Source: an uncultured Eubacterium sp.
GTDB lineage: Bacteria; Bacillota_A; Clostridia; Lachnospirales; Lachnospiraceae
DNA: 11,655 nt
Assembly (NCBI GenBank): GCA_948560485.1
Contig: CAOXUF010000020.1
Span: forward strand, 4,078-15,732
Reading direction: 5' to 3'
Below are positions 1 to 6,210 of this stretch, in pieces. Made by a program: the position numbers and the translations under genes. The stretch's first letter is position 1. Every line of letters starts with the position of its first letter. Below the pieces are notes generated by a model. The model was given only the letters and a program-made list of their open reading frames with translations, was not told where the DNA came from and ran no database searches.

Positions 1-513
1 AGACTGCCGGATGACATCAGAATCCAAAAGTCTGAGGAAGTGTCTGAGGACTTTCATCCAAGATATTGTGACAGTACGAAAACATATGAGTACAAAATAT
101 TAAACCGAAAGTTTCCGGACCCTTTAAATAGATTATATACTCACTTTGTTTATATGCCACTTGATGTGCAGAAAATGAAAGAAGCAGCAGAATATATTGT
201 GGGGGAACATGATTTTGCAAGTTTTTGTTCCTCAGGGAGTCAGGCGAAGACAACAACAAGGACAGTCTATAATCTGGATATTACGAAGGATGATGATATT
301 ATTAAAATAAAAATCAGTGGAAATGGTTTTCTTTACAATATGGTACGAATTATTGTAGGAACGTTATTGAAAGTGGGGCTGGGTATATATCCTCCGGAAC
401 ATGTAAAAGAGATCATTGAAGCAAAGGACCGGTACACAGCAGGTCCAAAAGCTCCGGCAAAGGGGCTTACATTGGTAGGAATAGAATATGAAAAAAATAG
501 TTTGACACGATAG
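1..513 (+). CDS. truA: tRNA pseudouridine(38-40) synthase TruA, C-terminal part
   Basis: TruA converts uridines 38-40 of the tRNA anticodon stem to pseudouridine. The reading frame is open from the first base, so the gene starts upstream; about 170 residues are visible, against roughly 245 for the family. The N-terminal part with the catalytic Asp is therefore outside the window. Visible TruA signatures, in order: LPDDI, FHPRY followed by KTYEY, the GEHDFASFC block, a T-R-T-V strand, the GNGFLYNMVR block near codon 107, and the closing APAKGL segment. The stop TAG at 511-513 lies just after the -35 box of the next operon's promoter, so truA ends inside that promoter. In Clostridia truA commonly precedes rplM-rpsI. 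Family assignment is very secure; nothing looks broken in the visible part. Confidence 0.97.
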   Translation, partial: RLPDDIRIQKSEEVSEDFHPRYCDSTKTYEYKILNRKFPDPLNRLYTHFVYMPLDVQKMKEAAEYIVGEHDFASFCSSGSQAKTTTRTVYNLDITKDDDIIKIKISGNGFLYNMVRIIVGTLLKVGLGIYPPEHVKEIIEAKDRYTAGPKAPAKGLTLVGIEYEKNSLTR

Positions 514-530
514 TTTATTTATTGTATAAT
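502..530 (+). promoter_or_regulatory. Sigma-A promoter of rplM-rpsI operon
   Basis: A perfect -35 TTGACA (502-507) and a perfect -10 TATAAT (525-530) are separated by exactly 17 bases. The -35 box sits within the last codons of truA. Transcription should start near 537. A consensus promoter like this fits a highly expressed ribosomal protein operon. Confidence 0.92.
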
Positions 531-536
531 CTGCTT

Positions 537-628
537 TATTATGACGTGTTATGCACGTTGGTTTTTGTGCCCTAGCCAAAGCCCCGGTACGGACATGAGG
601 ACAAATTAATTTAGATAAGCAAAATTTC
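537..628 (+). ncRNA. Probable L13 ribosomal protein leader
   Basis: About 105 bases separate the predicted transcription start from the rplM start codon. The leader contains a hairpin ACGTG/CACGT (544-548 with 554-558) and a second possible pairing TTGG/CCAA (558-561 with 576-579). These are followed by a GC-richer stretch (GCCCCGGTACGGACATGAGGAC) that is unlike the AT-rich surroundings. In Firmicutes the rplM mRNA carries a structured leader (L13 leader family) thought to be bound by L13 for feedback control. The position fits that family exactly. I cannot confirm a covariance-model match by eye; ends are approximate. Confidence 0.6.
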
Positions 629-641
629 AGGAGGTAAACCA

Positions 642-1070
642 ATGAAAACATATATGGCTAGTCCAGCAGATATTGAAAGAAAATGGTATGTAGTTGATGC
701 TACAGGATATACATTAGGACGTTTGTCATCAGAAGTTGCTAAGATTTTAAGAGGAAAGAACAAACCGCAGTTTACACCTCATATTGATACAGGTGACTAT
801 GTAATCGTAACAAACGCAGACAAGATTAAAGTAACAGGTAAGAAGTTAGAGCAGAAGATTTATTATCATCATTCAGATTATGTTGGTGGTATGAAAGAAA
901 CTACTCTGAAAGAAAAGTTAGAAAAGAAGCCTGAGAGTGTTATTGAACTTGCAGTAAAAGGCATGCTTCCAAAAGGACCTTTAGGAAGAAGCATGATGAA
1001 GAAGCTTTTTGTTTACGCTGGTGCTGAGCATCCACATGCAGCTCAGAAACCGGAAGAATTAACATTTTAG
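642..1070 (+). CDS. rplM: 50S ribosomal protein L13
   Basis: Structural protein of the large ribosomal subunit, an early-assembling 23S rRNA binder. Length is 142 residues, the usual size. Recognisable parts are the N-terminal [16 protein letters not shown], the central [18 protein letters not shown], and the C-terminal [11 protein letters not shown] followed by HPHAAQKP. A strong AGGAGG (630-635) stands six bases before the ATG. It is first in a two-gene operon, 22 bases ahead of rpsI, driven by the promoter at 502-530 through a structured leader. Nothing unusual in the protein. Confidence 0.98.
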   Translation: MKTYMASPADIERKWYVVDATGYTLGRLSSEVAKILRGKNKPQFTPHIDTGDYVIVTNADKIKVTGKKLEQKIYYHHSDYVGGMKETTLKEKLEKKPESVIELAVKGMLPKGPLGRSMMKKLFVYAGAEHPHAAQKPEELTF

Positions 1071-1092
1071 TTAATAGGGAGGAGAAAATAAC

Positions 1093-1485
1093 ATGGCTAC
1101 AGAAAAGTATTATGGAACAGGTAGAAGAAAAAGCAGTGTTGCCAGAGTATATGTAATGCCTGGTAAAGGAAATATAACAATTAATAAAAGAGATATTGAT
1201 GATTACTTTGGTCTTGAGACATTAAAGGTAATCGTACGTCAGCCACTTGAGTTGATCGGTGCTGTTGATAAATTCGATATCAAGATTAGTGTTCACGGTG
1301 GTGGATACACAGGACAGGCTGGTGCTATCAGACATGGTATCGCAAGAGCATTAGTTCAGGCAGATGCTGAAAACAGACCTGCATTAAAGAAGGCTGGATT
1401 CTTAACAAGAGATTCAAGAATGAAAGAAAGAAAGAAATACGGTCTCAAAGCAGCGAGAAGAGCACCACAGTTTTCAAAGAGATAA
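1093..1485 (+). CDS. rpsI: 30S ribosomal protein S9
   Basis: Small-subunit protein whose C-terminal tail reaches the P-site tRNA. 130 residues, the normal length. Signatures: [16 protein letters not shown] at the N-terminus, the [19 protein letters not shown] block, and the invariant end [16 protein letters not shown] with the tRNA-contacting final Lys-Arg. GGGAGGAG (1077-1084) provides the ribosome-binding site. Co-transcribed with rplM; an intrinsic terminator follows within 60 bases. Confidence 0.98.
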   Translation: MATEKYYGTGRRKSSVARVYVMPGKGNITINKRDIDDYFGLETLKVIVRQPLELIGAVDKFDIKISVHGGGYTGQAGAIRHGIARALVQADAENRPALKKAGFLTRDSRMKERKKYGLKAARRAPQFSKR

Positions 1486-1507
1486 TATTGCGTGCGAACG
1501 CATGGAA

Positions 1508-1546
1508 AGGCACAATGCAAGTTTACTTGCGATTGTGTCTTTTTTT
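1508..1546 (+). terminator. Intrinsic terminator of rplM-rpsI
   Basis: A 14-pair stem with one bulged G (AGGCACAAT/ATTGTGTCT continuing into GCAAG/CTTGC) closes on a TTTA loop and is followed by seven T (1540-1546). An outer 7-bp inverted repeat GAACGCA (1496-1502)/TGCGTTC (1546-1552) encloses the hairpin. Confidence 0.93.
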
Positions 1547-1555
1547 GCGTTCATA

Positions 1556-1658
1556 GGCAATGTTGAGATGACCGAGATGAAACGAAGTGTAATCGAGGTT
1601 TTAGCGAGACATTGTCACGCAATATATAGTAAATCATTTAAGAACTTTCGAGTTTACT
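1556..1658. repeat. Imperfect inverted repeats / structured intergenic element
   Basis: This gene-free stretch holds two nested or adjacent stems. GGCAATGT (1556-1563) pairs with ACATTGTC (1609-1616). Inside it, ACCGAGAT (1571-1578) faces ATCGAGGT (1592-1599), leaving a GA/GA internal loop that could form tandem sheared G-A pairs. A further short hairpin is AGTAAA/TTTACT (1628-1633 with 1653-1658). It lies beyond the rpsI terminator, so it is unlikely to belong to that mRNA. It could be a dispersed palindromic repeat or an independent RNA; no identity recognised. Confidence 0.5.
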
Positions 1659-1719
1659 CAAGGGGCTTTTCGGAGGCTCTTTTAAAATTATTTCACAACA
1701 TACATAAAAGAGTTTTTTG

Positions 1720-1748
1720 TTGACAATGATAAATAACAATAATATATT
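1720..1748 (+). promoter_or_regulatory. Sigma-A promoter for the DUF1848 gene
   Basis: TTGACA (1720-1725) and TATATT (1743-1748) with a 17-base spacer. Predicted start near 1755 gives an untranslated leader of about 210 bases before the ATG at 1964. The DUF1848 gene and probably the downstream small ferredoxin-like gene would be read from here. Confidence 0.8.
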
Positions 1749-1754
1749 TTAATT

Positions 1755-1930
1755 GAAAAGAAATCATGATAGTGATACGCATGATTGTTTAGAAGTTGGA
1801 AATGGTTCTCGACACACTCTGGAAAGAGTACCTGAGATAATGGATACACTGCCCATCTTAAATAATTATGCTTTTTACATTTTATAAGATAAGTACCAAC
1901 AAGATAATGACTTGTTGTAGTTTTATTCAT
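1755..1930 (+). promoter_or_regulatory. Long folded 5' leader of the DUF1848 gene
   Basis: Local stems visible in order: AATCATG/CATGATT (1762-1768 with 1780-1786); GTTG/CGAC (1795-1798 with 1810-1813); ACTCT/AGAGT closing on a GGAA loop (1816-1829); AGAT/ATCT (1835-1838 with 1855-1858). Last is CAACAAG/CTTGTTG (1897-1903 with 1911-1917), followed by TAGTTTTATT, which resembles a weak terminator. The arrangement could be an attenuator or riboswitch, but I recognise no known class and the stems are short. Confidence 0.4.
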
Positions 1931-1963
1931 TGTCAGGAAGAGAATAGAAAGAAGGCTAAAGCA

Positions 1964-2830
1964 ATGATATTAAGTGTAAGCCGCAGAACAGACATTCCGA
2001 ACTATTATTCGGAATGGTTTTTTAATAGAATAAAAGAAGGTTTTGTGTATGTCAGAAACCCGATGAACGTACATCAGGTAAGCAGGATTGATATAACACC
2101 AGAGATGGTTGACTGTATTGTTTTTTGGACAAAAAATCCGGAACCAATGCTTGAAAGGCTGGATGAACTTGCCTTATATAATTATTATTTTCAGTTTACA
2201 TTGACCGGTTATGGAACGGACATAGAATGTAATGTTCCCAACAAAAAAGAAAAGATTATTCCAATATTTCAGAAATTATCAGAAAAGATAGGAAGGCAAA
2301 AGGTAATATGGAGATATGACCCTATTATTTTTAATGAAAAATATACTCCAGAATATCATTTGAAAGCATTTGAACAAATTGCTGCAGCACTGAAAGGATA
2401 TACTGAAAAGTGTGTTATTAGTTTTGTTGACACATACGCAAAAAATAAGAAGAATATGAAATTAATGGGTGCATATGAGGTTGATGAAAATGAACTGTTA
2501 GAATTTGCAAAGAAAATGGCACAAATTGCAAAGCAGAATGAAATGATGATAGGAAGTTGTGCTGAAAGTATAGATTTGGAGCAGTGCGGTATTGAACATA
2601 ATTGTTGTGTAGATAAAAAACTTATAGAAAACATTATTGATTGCAGACTTAAAGTGAATAAAGATAAGAATCAGCGTGATGAATGTGGCTGTATGGAGAG
2701 TGTTGAGATTGGCACATATAATACATGCAAAAATTACTGCAAATATTGTTATGCAAATTATAACGAAGAAAGTGTCATAAAGAATTGTAATAAATATGAC
2801 TCTGAATCCTATATTGTGTGGTGTTCTTGA
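1964..2830 (+). CDS. DUF1848 family protein, C-terminus frameshifted
   Basis: Member of the DUF1848 family, of unknown function. I chose ATG 1964 over the upstream ATG at 1868 because the family starts with MILSVSRRTDIP and a GAAGG stands about eight bases before it. Family marks are the N-terminal SRRTDIP and YSEWFFNRIKEGFV, VRNPMN, VDCIVFWTKNP, and a C-terminal cysteine group: CGC (241-243) then C255-X3-C259-X2-C262. The C-X3-C-X2-C cluster matches the iron-sulfur site of radical SAM enzymes, as noted for this family. At about base 2804 the frame is lost. As it stands the protein ends with ten unrelated residues after 288 aa, while the expected tail continues in the next frame to 2921. The cysteine cluster is upstream of the lesion and intact, so the product may still work. 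A BFD-type [2Fe-2S] gene follows. Confidence 0.85.
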   Translation: MILSVSRRTDIPNYYSEWFFNRIKEGFVYVRNPMNVHQVSRIDITPEMVDCIVFWTKNPEPMLERLDELALYNYYFQFTLTGYGTDIECNVPNKKEKIIPIFQKLSEKIGRQKVIWRYDPIIFNEKYTPEYHLKAFEQIAAALKGYTEKCVISFVDTYAKNKKNMKLMGAYEVDENELLEFAKKMAQIAKQNEMMIGSCAESIDLEQCGIEHNCCVDKKLIENIIDCRLKVNKDKNQRDECGCMESVEIGTYNTCKNYCKYCYANYNEESVIKNCNKYDSESYIVWCS

Positions 2831-2921
2831 CAAAGATGACAAAATAACAGAGCGAAAAGTAAAGTCATTGAAAGAAAATCAATTAAGCATAAAAGATATA
2901 GAAGGAATTCTTCATGCATAA
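2805..2921 (+). pseudogene. Out-of-frame C-terminal tail of the DUF1848 gene
   Basis: Reading from 2805 gives NPILCGVLDKDDKITERK and onward to a TAA at 2919-2921. That is the expected DUF1848 ending, following naturally on KYDS at 2794-2803. Skipping the single G at 2804 restores one frame of about 318 residues, a normal family length. The change is equivalent to one inserted base or two deleted bases. There is no homopolymer or obvious slippery site here, so programmed frameshifting is unlikely; a true mutation or a sequencing error fit better. Confidence 0.8.
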
Positions 2922-2928
2922 ATTCCTT
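2902..2928 (+). terminator. Weak hairpin at the end of the DUF1848 gene
   Basis: AAGGAATT and AATTCCTT form an 8-bp stem with an 11-base loop, followed by TATTCTG rather than a run of T. It may be a weak terminator or mRNA-stabilising hairpin between the DUF1848 gene and the next gene; read-through is likely. Confidence 0.35.
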
Positions 2929-2967
2929 TATTCTGCAAATCCTAACAGAAAAGAGGAGGATTAGAGT

Positions 2968-3165
2968 ATGGATTGGGATATGGTTGTATGTTACTGTATG
3001 AATGTTACCAATGGTATGATTAAGGAAGCAGTAGATAATGGTGCAAGTACTTTAGAAGAAGTGCAGATGGAGACTGGTGCAGGAACGGTATGCGGTACCT
3101 GTTTAGATAATGTACAACGATTGGTAGAATCACTGGTAAAAGAACGAGATGAGAAAAACAAATAA
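2968..3165 (+). CDS. BFD-like [2Fe-2S]-binding protein
   Basis: A 65-residue protein of the bacterioferritin-associated-ferredoxin (Fer2_BFD) fold. The four ligands have the BFD pattern C8-X-C10-X31-C42-X2-C45, in VCYCMNVT and TVCGTCLDNV. Such modules carry a [2Fe-2S] cluster and act in electron transfer or iron handling; free-standing versions are common in Clostridia and mostly uncharacterised. The start is supported by AGGAGGA seven bases before ATG 2968. It is 46 bases past the ancestral end of the DUF1848 gene and ends before a strong terminator, so it probably shares that transcript. That pairing makes it a candidate electron donor for the DUF1848 protein, which is my inference. bfr itself is not in the window. 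Confidence 0.88.
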   Translation: MDWDMVVCYCMNVTNGMIKEAVDNGASTLEEVQMETGAGTVCGTCLDNVQRLVESLVKERDEKNK

Positions 3166-3190
3166 AATACATCATTTAATTTAAAGAATT

Positions 3191-3227
3191 CCCTTTTTGT
3201 TAGATAAAATGTATCTGACAAAAAGGG
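3191..3227. terminator. Strong terminator between convergent genes
   Basis: Sixteen-pair stem: CCCTTTTTGT with ACAAAAAGGG, continued by TAGATA/TATCTG, loop AAATG. On the plus strand it is followed by TTAATTTTTTG. On the minus strand it is followed by AATTCTTTAA. It ends the [2Fe-2S] protein transcript and may also serve the glycosylase gene running the other way. Confidence 0.85.
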
Positions 3228-3277
3228 TTAATTTTTTGTTTTCAAAGAGTTTCTTTATTTTAAAGTAAAGGAGACCA

Positions 3278-3892
3278 TTAAATTCCAAGTGCTGTATAAA
3301 CTGATTTTCTCACATCAAATATACGTTCTTCGAGAAAATCAGGATAATCCCTGAACCATTTTATATTTAAAGGAGAAGGGTGTGGAAGAACAAAAGCAGG
3401 CTTTCCTTTGATTTCAAGATTTTGAAATACAAGATCTGTTAATTTTCCGTCAGGAAAAAAATATTCTGCAGCATAACTTCCGATAATAATATAAAGTTCA
3501 TTTTGAACGAATTCTAATTCCTTAGAGAGCCATTTTTCAGCACAGCATTTCGGCGGTCTTTTATCTCCTCCACCCGGATTTTTGCCTGGATAACAATGGG
3601 CTAAAGATACAATATAGAAATTGTCGGGATTATAAAAAACGTCATCTGAAATATTGTACCACTCAGACCGGAGACGTCTGCCGCTGGCATCGTTGAAAGG
3701 TTTTCCGGTGTTGTGTACAGTGCGTGATGGAGCCTGACTGATTTGCATAATTTTAGCATTCATATTTCCAAACAAAATAGGATGAGGTTGAAAGCCAAAA
3801 GCAGACTGACAATGTTTACAATTGTTAATCTGCTTTTGTAAATTTATAAATTCCTGTAAATTATAGTCTGATGCTTGATTGAAAGATGACAT
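3278..3892 (-). CDS. Uracil-DNA glycosylase superfamily protein with Fe-S cysteines
   Basis: 204 residues. Likely a base-excision enzyme of the UDG superfamily, closest in layout to the iron-sulfur families 4/5. Four cysteines are spaced as expected for a [4Fe-4S] cluster: C25-X2-C28 (CKHC) and C100-X15-C116. Motif A is SQAPSRTVHNTGKPFND (52-68), where family 4 enzymes have GEAPG followed by G-x-PF; the catalytic-position residue appears to be Gln53. Motif B is PHPSPLN (170-176), matching the HPSP loop that inserts into DNA. Reading leftward, AGGAAAGGA precedes the ATG by about nine bases. It is a single-gene unit, convergent with the Fe-S protein gene and divergent from the MATE gene. Substrate base cannot be told from sequence. 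Superfamily membership is secure; uracil specificity is not. Confidence 0.87.
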   Translation of the reverse strand: MSSFNQASDYNLQEFINLQKQINNCKHCQSAFGFQPHPILFGNMNAKIMQISQAPSRTVHNTGKPFNDASGRRLRSEWYNISDDVFYNPDNFYIVSLAHCYPGKNPGGGDKRPPKCCAEKWLSKELEFVQNELYIIIGSYAAEYFFPDGKLTDLVFQNLEIKGKPAFVLPHPSPLNIKWFRDYPDFLEERIFDVRKSVYTALGI

Positions 3893-4148
3893 AGTGAAAA
3901 TTCCTTTCCTTTTTTTGGGTTTTCATTATCTTCAGTAGAAAGGTTTCAGTTGACTGTAGAAAAAACTGATATTTTTCCAGTTTTAGTTTCGTCCTGATTT
4001 CATAATGAATAAAGTGTATCATAGAGAAATATGCCTGTAAAGCATTATGAGATAAACGTCATCAAAGTTAGAAAAAAATATAAAGATATGGTAGAATAAG
4101 CAGAAGATAATACTAGAAAAATATTTTTGTGGAAAGAAGCACAGCAGA
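3893..4148. promoter_or_regulatory. Divergent intergenic region, glycosylase / MATE genes
   Basis: 256 bases between divergently read genes, so promoters in both directions are expected. I find no convincing -35/-10 pair. A short inverted repeat AAAACTG/CAGTTTT (3962-3968 with 3978-3984, 9-base loop) lies in the left third and could be an operator. No RNA motif is recognised; in particular the AT-rich sequence shows nothing like the guanidine riboswitches found before some MATE genes. Confidence 0.35.
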
Positions 4149-5480
4149 ATGAATCAGGATTTAACTACAGGAAAAATCACAACAAAATTAATGAGATTTG
4201 CATTTCCTTTAATGTTTGGAAATGTCCTACAACAGTTTTATAATGTGGCAGATACCTTAATTGTAGGTAGATTTCTTGGAACAAATGCATTAGCAGCAGT
4301 AGGTTCTTCGTATACACTCATGACATTTCTGACGTCCATTCTTATTGGACTCTGTATGGGAAGCAGTGGTTATTTTGCGATTCAGTTTGGAAAAAAGGAC
4401 TATGAAAATTTGAGAAGAGGGATTTTTCAGTCCTTTCTTCTCGTGGGAACACTGACGATTGTATTGAATGTTTTGGTTTTTGTAAGTGTTGATTGGATTA
4501 TAAATATATTACAGGTGCCGGCAGAAATACACAGACTGATGCGGGAATATCTCTTATTTATTTTTATAGGAATTACAGCCACATTTCTATATAATTTTTT
4601 TGCTAATTTATTACGTGCGGTTGGAAATTCAGTGATACCGTTAGTATTTTTAGGTGTGTCGGTTGTTTTAAATATTGTATTGGATATTGTGTTTGTTATG
4701 ATATGTCACTGGGGTGTTGCAGGAGCGGCAGTTGCGACTGTAATTGCACAGTTTGTGTCAGGGATGGGAATAACAGTATATTATTATATGCGGTTTCCGA
4801 TGCTTCGTGTAAAAAGAGTGCATATAAAGTGGGATATAGAGATATTAAAGGATATTTTTAACCTATCTTTTTTGACATGTCTTCAGCAGTCAGTAATGAA
4901 TTTTGGAATTCTTATGATACAGGGATTGGTTAACAGTTTTGGAACGATGGTGATGGCGGCTTTTGCGGCAGCAGTAAAAATAGATACTCTTGCGTATATG
5001 CCGGTACAGGATTTTGGTAATGCATTTTCCACTTTTGTTGCACAGAATCATGGTGCAGGTAAGAAAGAGCGCATAAAGAAAGGAATTAAAAGTTCCGTTA
5101 TTTGCGTATTTTTGTTTTGCACCATAATTAGTCTTATCGTATGTGTCTTCGCAAGACCATTGATGAATATATTTGTAGAATCTCAAAATTTGGAGGTGAT
5201 ACAGACAGGGATAACATATTTGAGGATTGAAGCAGTATTTTATTTTGGAATAGGAGTACTGTTTATGCTTTATGGATATTATCGTGCAATTGAAAAACCT
5301 GGAATGTCTTTGGTTCTTACAATTTGTTCGTTAGGAACCAGAGTGGTTTTAGCATATATTCTTTCGGAAGTTACCATTATTGGGGTAACAGGAATCTGGG
5401 CATCTATTCCAATTGGATGGTTTCTGGCAGATGCAGTTGGAGTTATATATTATATAAAAATAAAAAAGAGAAGGTTGTAA
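4149..5480 (+). CDS. MATE family efflux transporter
   Basis: Inner-membrane antiporter of 443 residues, normal MATE length, with about twelve hydrophobic helices in two six-helix halves. It is expected to export cationic or hydrophobic compounds using Na+ or H+. Typical MATE signatures: the start LTTGKITTKLMRFAFPLMFGN, then QQFYNVADTLIVGRFLG, the LLRAVGNS segment closing the first half, and in the second half the FAAAVKID and QNHGAGKKERIKKG stretches. This form resembles the clostridial YoeA/DinF-type MATE group. The ribosome-binding site (GGAAAG, 4131-4136) is weak. The next gene, a cis-prenyltransferase-like protein, starts 52 bases on with no terminator between, so the two are probably one operon. 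Substrate cannot be inferred from the protein alone. Confidence 0.93.
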   Translation: MNQDLTTGKITTKLMRFAFPLMFGNVLQQFYNVADTLIVGRFLGTNALAAVGSSYTLMTFLTSILIGLCMGSSGYFAIQFGKKDYENLRRGIFQSFLLVGTLTIVLNVLVFVSVDWIINILQVPAEIHRLMREYLLFIFIGITATFLYNFFANLLRAVGNSVIPLVFLGVSVVLNIVLDIVFVMICHWGVAGAAVATVIAQFVSGMGITVYYYMRFPMLRVKRVHIKWDIEILKDIFNLSFLTCLQQSVMNFGILMIQGLVNSFGTMVMAAFAAAVKIDTLAYMPVQDFGNAFSTFVAQNHGAGKKERIKKGIKSSVICVFLFCTIISLIVCVFARPLMNIFVESQNLEVIQTGITYLRIEAVFYFGIGVLFMLYGYYRAIEKPGMSLVLTICSLGTRVVLAYILSEVTIIGVTGIWASIPIGWFLADAVGVIYYIKIKKRRL

Positions 5481-5532
5481 TTTTATGCAAATTTTTCATT
5501 AATTTGTAAATACTATTAATGAGGAGGCGCAT

Positions 5533-6156
5533 ATGAACAAACATAAACCAAAGCATATAGGAATTATTCCCGATGGAAATCGCCGCTGGGCTGTGGCACA
5601 TAGCATGGGAAAACAGGATGGATATGAATATGGATTGAATCCGGGACTTAAAATATTAAAATGTGCAAAAGAGTACGGAATTAAAGAAATCACTTATTAT
5701 GGTTTTACAGTGGATAATTGCAAACGCCCGAAGGAGCAGGTGCAGGCATTTAAAAAAGCATGTATAAAGGCGGTAGAAATGCTGACGAGAGAGGGTGCGG
5801 ATTTGTTGGTTATTGGCGATACGAAATCAAAAAGTTTTCCAGAAGAGTTATTGCCTTATACAACACGTACCCCAGTAAATGGTGGTGGAATTCGCGTAAA
5901 TATTCTTGTCAACTATGGCTGGAAATGGGACTTATCGCATATGAAAGAAGAAGGACGACCGTTTTCATGGGATATATCACGGATAGATTTAATTATACGT
6001 TGGGGAGGAATGAGAAGGCTGTCAGGATTTTTACCTATTCAATCTGTTTATTCAGACTTTTATGTGGAAGAACATTTATGGCCTGATTATAAAGATGAAG
6101 ATTTTTTTAACGCATTGGATTGGTATGGCAGACAGGATGTGACTTTGGGCGGATAA
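5533..6156 (+). CDS. Short, divergent cis-prenyltransferase (UppS-like)
   Basis: 207 residues of the undecaprenyl-diphosphate synthase superfamily, which condenses isopentenyl diphosphate onto allylic diphosphates. Normal UppS has about 245. Seen: HIGIIPDGNRRWA with catalytic Asp14, YYGFTVDNCKRP (53-65), NYGWKWDL (127-134), IDLIIRWGGMRRLSGF (151-166) and WPDY near the end, finishing with GG. Compared with E. coli UppS (from memory), Arg and Ser of R-x-x-x-x-x-R-x-S are kept (156, 162, 164). Differences: the GHKAG His becomes Tyr31, ENW becomes DNC, the RTGGE Glu becomes Met160, and the later Glu becomes Asp175. About 20 residues are missing after NYGWKWDL. GAGGAGG stands five bases before the ATG. 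A second, standard UppS is expected elsewhere in the genome. This paralog, next to a MATE exporter, may make a shorter or different prenyl product, or may bind rather than catalyse. Confidence 0.85.
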   Translation: MNKHKPKHIGIIPDGNRRWAVAHSMGKQDGYEYGLNPGLKILKCAKEYGIKEITYYGFTVDNCKRPKEQVQAFKKACIKAVEMLTREGADLLVIGDTKSKSFPEELLPYTTRTPVNGGGIRVNILVNYGWKWDLSHMKEEGRPFSWDISRIDLIIRWGGMRRLSGFLPIQSVYSDFYVEEHLWPDYKDEDFFNALDWYGRQDVTLGG

Positions 6157-6160
6157 AACG

Positions 6161-6188
6161 AATGCTCCTGAATTAATTCAGGAGCATT
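6161..6188. terminator. Perfect palindromic bidirectional terminator
   Basis: AATGCTCCTGAATT followed directly by its exact complement AATTCAGGAGCATT, a 28-base perfect palindrome. It lies five bases past the prenyltransferase stop and 22 bases past the stop of the convergent cold-shock gene. T-rich sequence follows on both strands (TTTACTTTAAAG on plus, CGTTTTATCC on minus), so it probably ends both transcripts. Confidence 0.88.
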
Positions 6189-6210
6189 TACTTTAAAGTT
6201 TTATGTGATT

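Noticed and set aside
1502..1723. 73-codon open frame after rpsI
   Set aside because: It runs through the rpsI terminator hairpin and the inverted repeats, has no ribosome-binding site, and its protein resembles no family.
1832..1837. CTGAGA resembling a TPP riboswitch core
   Set aside because: The partner blocks of the TPP aptamer (GGGUGC before; GAACCUGA and CGUAGGGA after) are absent.
1868..1963. Upstream ATG extending the DUF1848 gene by 32 codons
   Set aside because: The extra residues do not fit the family start (MILSVSRRTDIP), and the region holds a hairpin followed by T-rich sequence.
2498..2842. Minus-strand open frame of 114 codons inside the DUF1848 gene
   Set aside because: It is antisense to a coding region with clear family motifs and has the low-complexity look of a frame shadow.
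5760..6086. 108-codon plus-strand frame inside the prenyltransferase gene
   Set aside because: Overlaps a gene with clear family motifs in another frame and has no ribosome-binding site.
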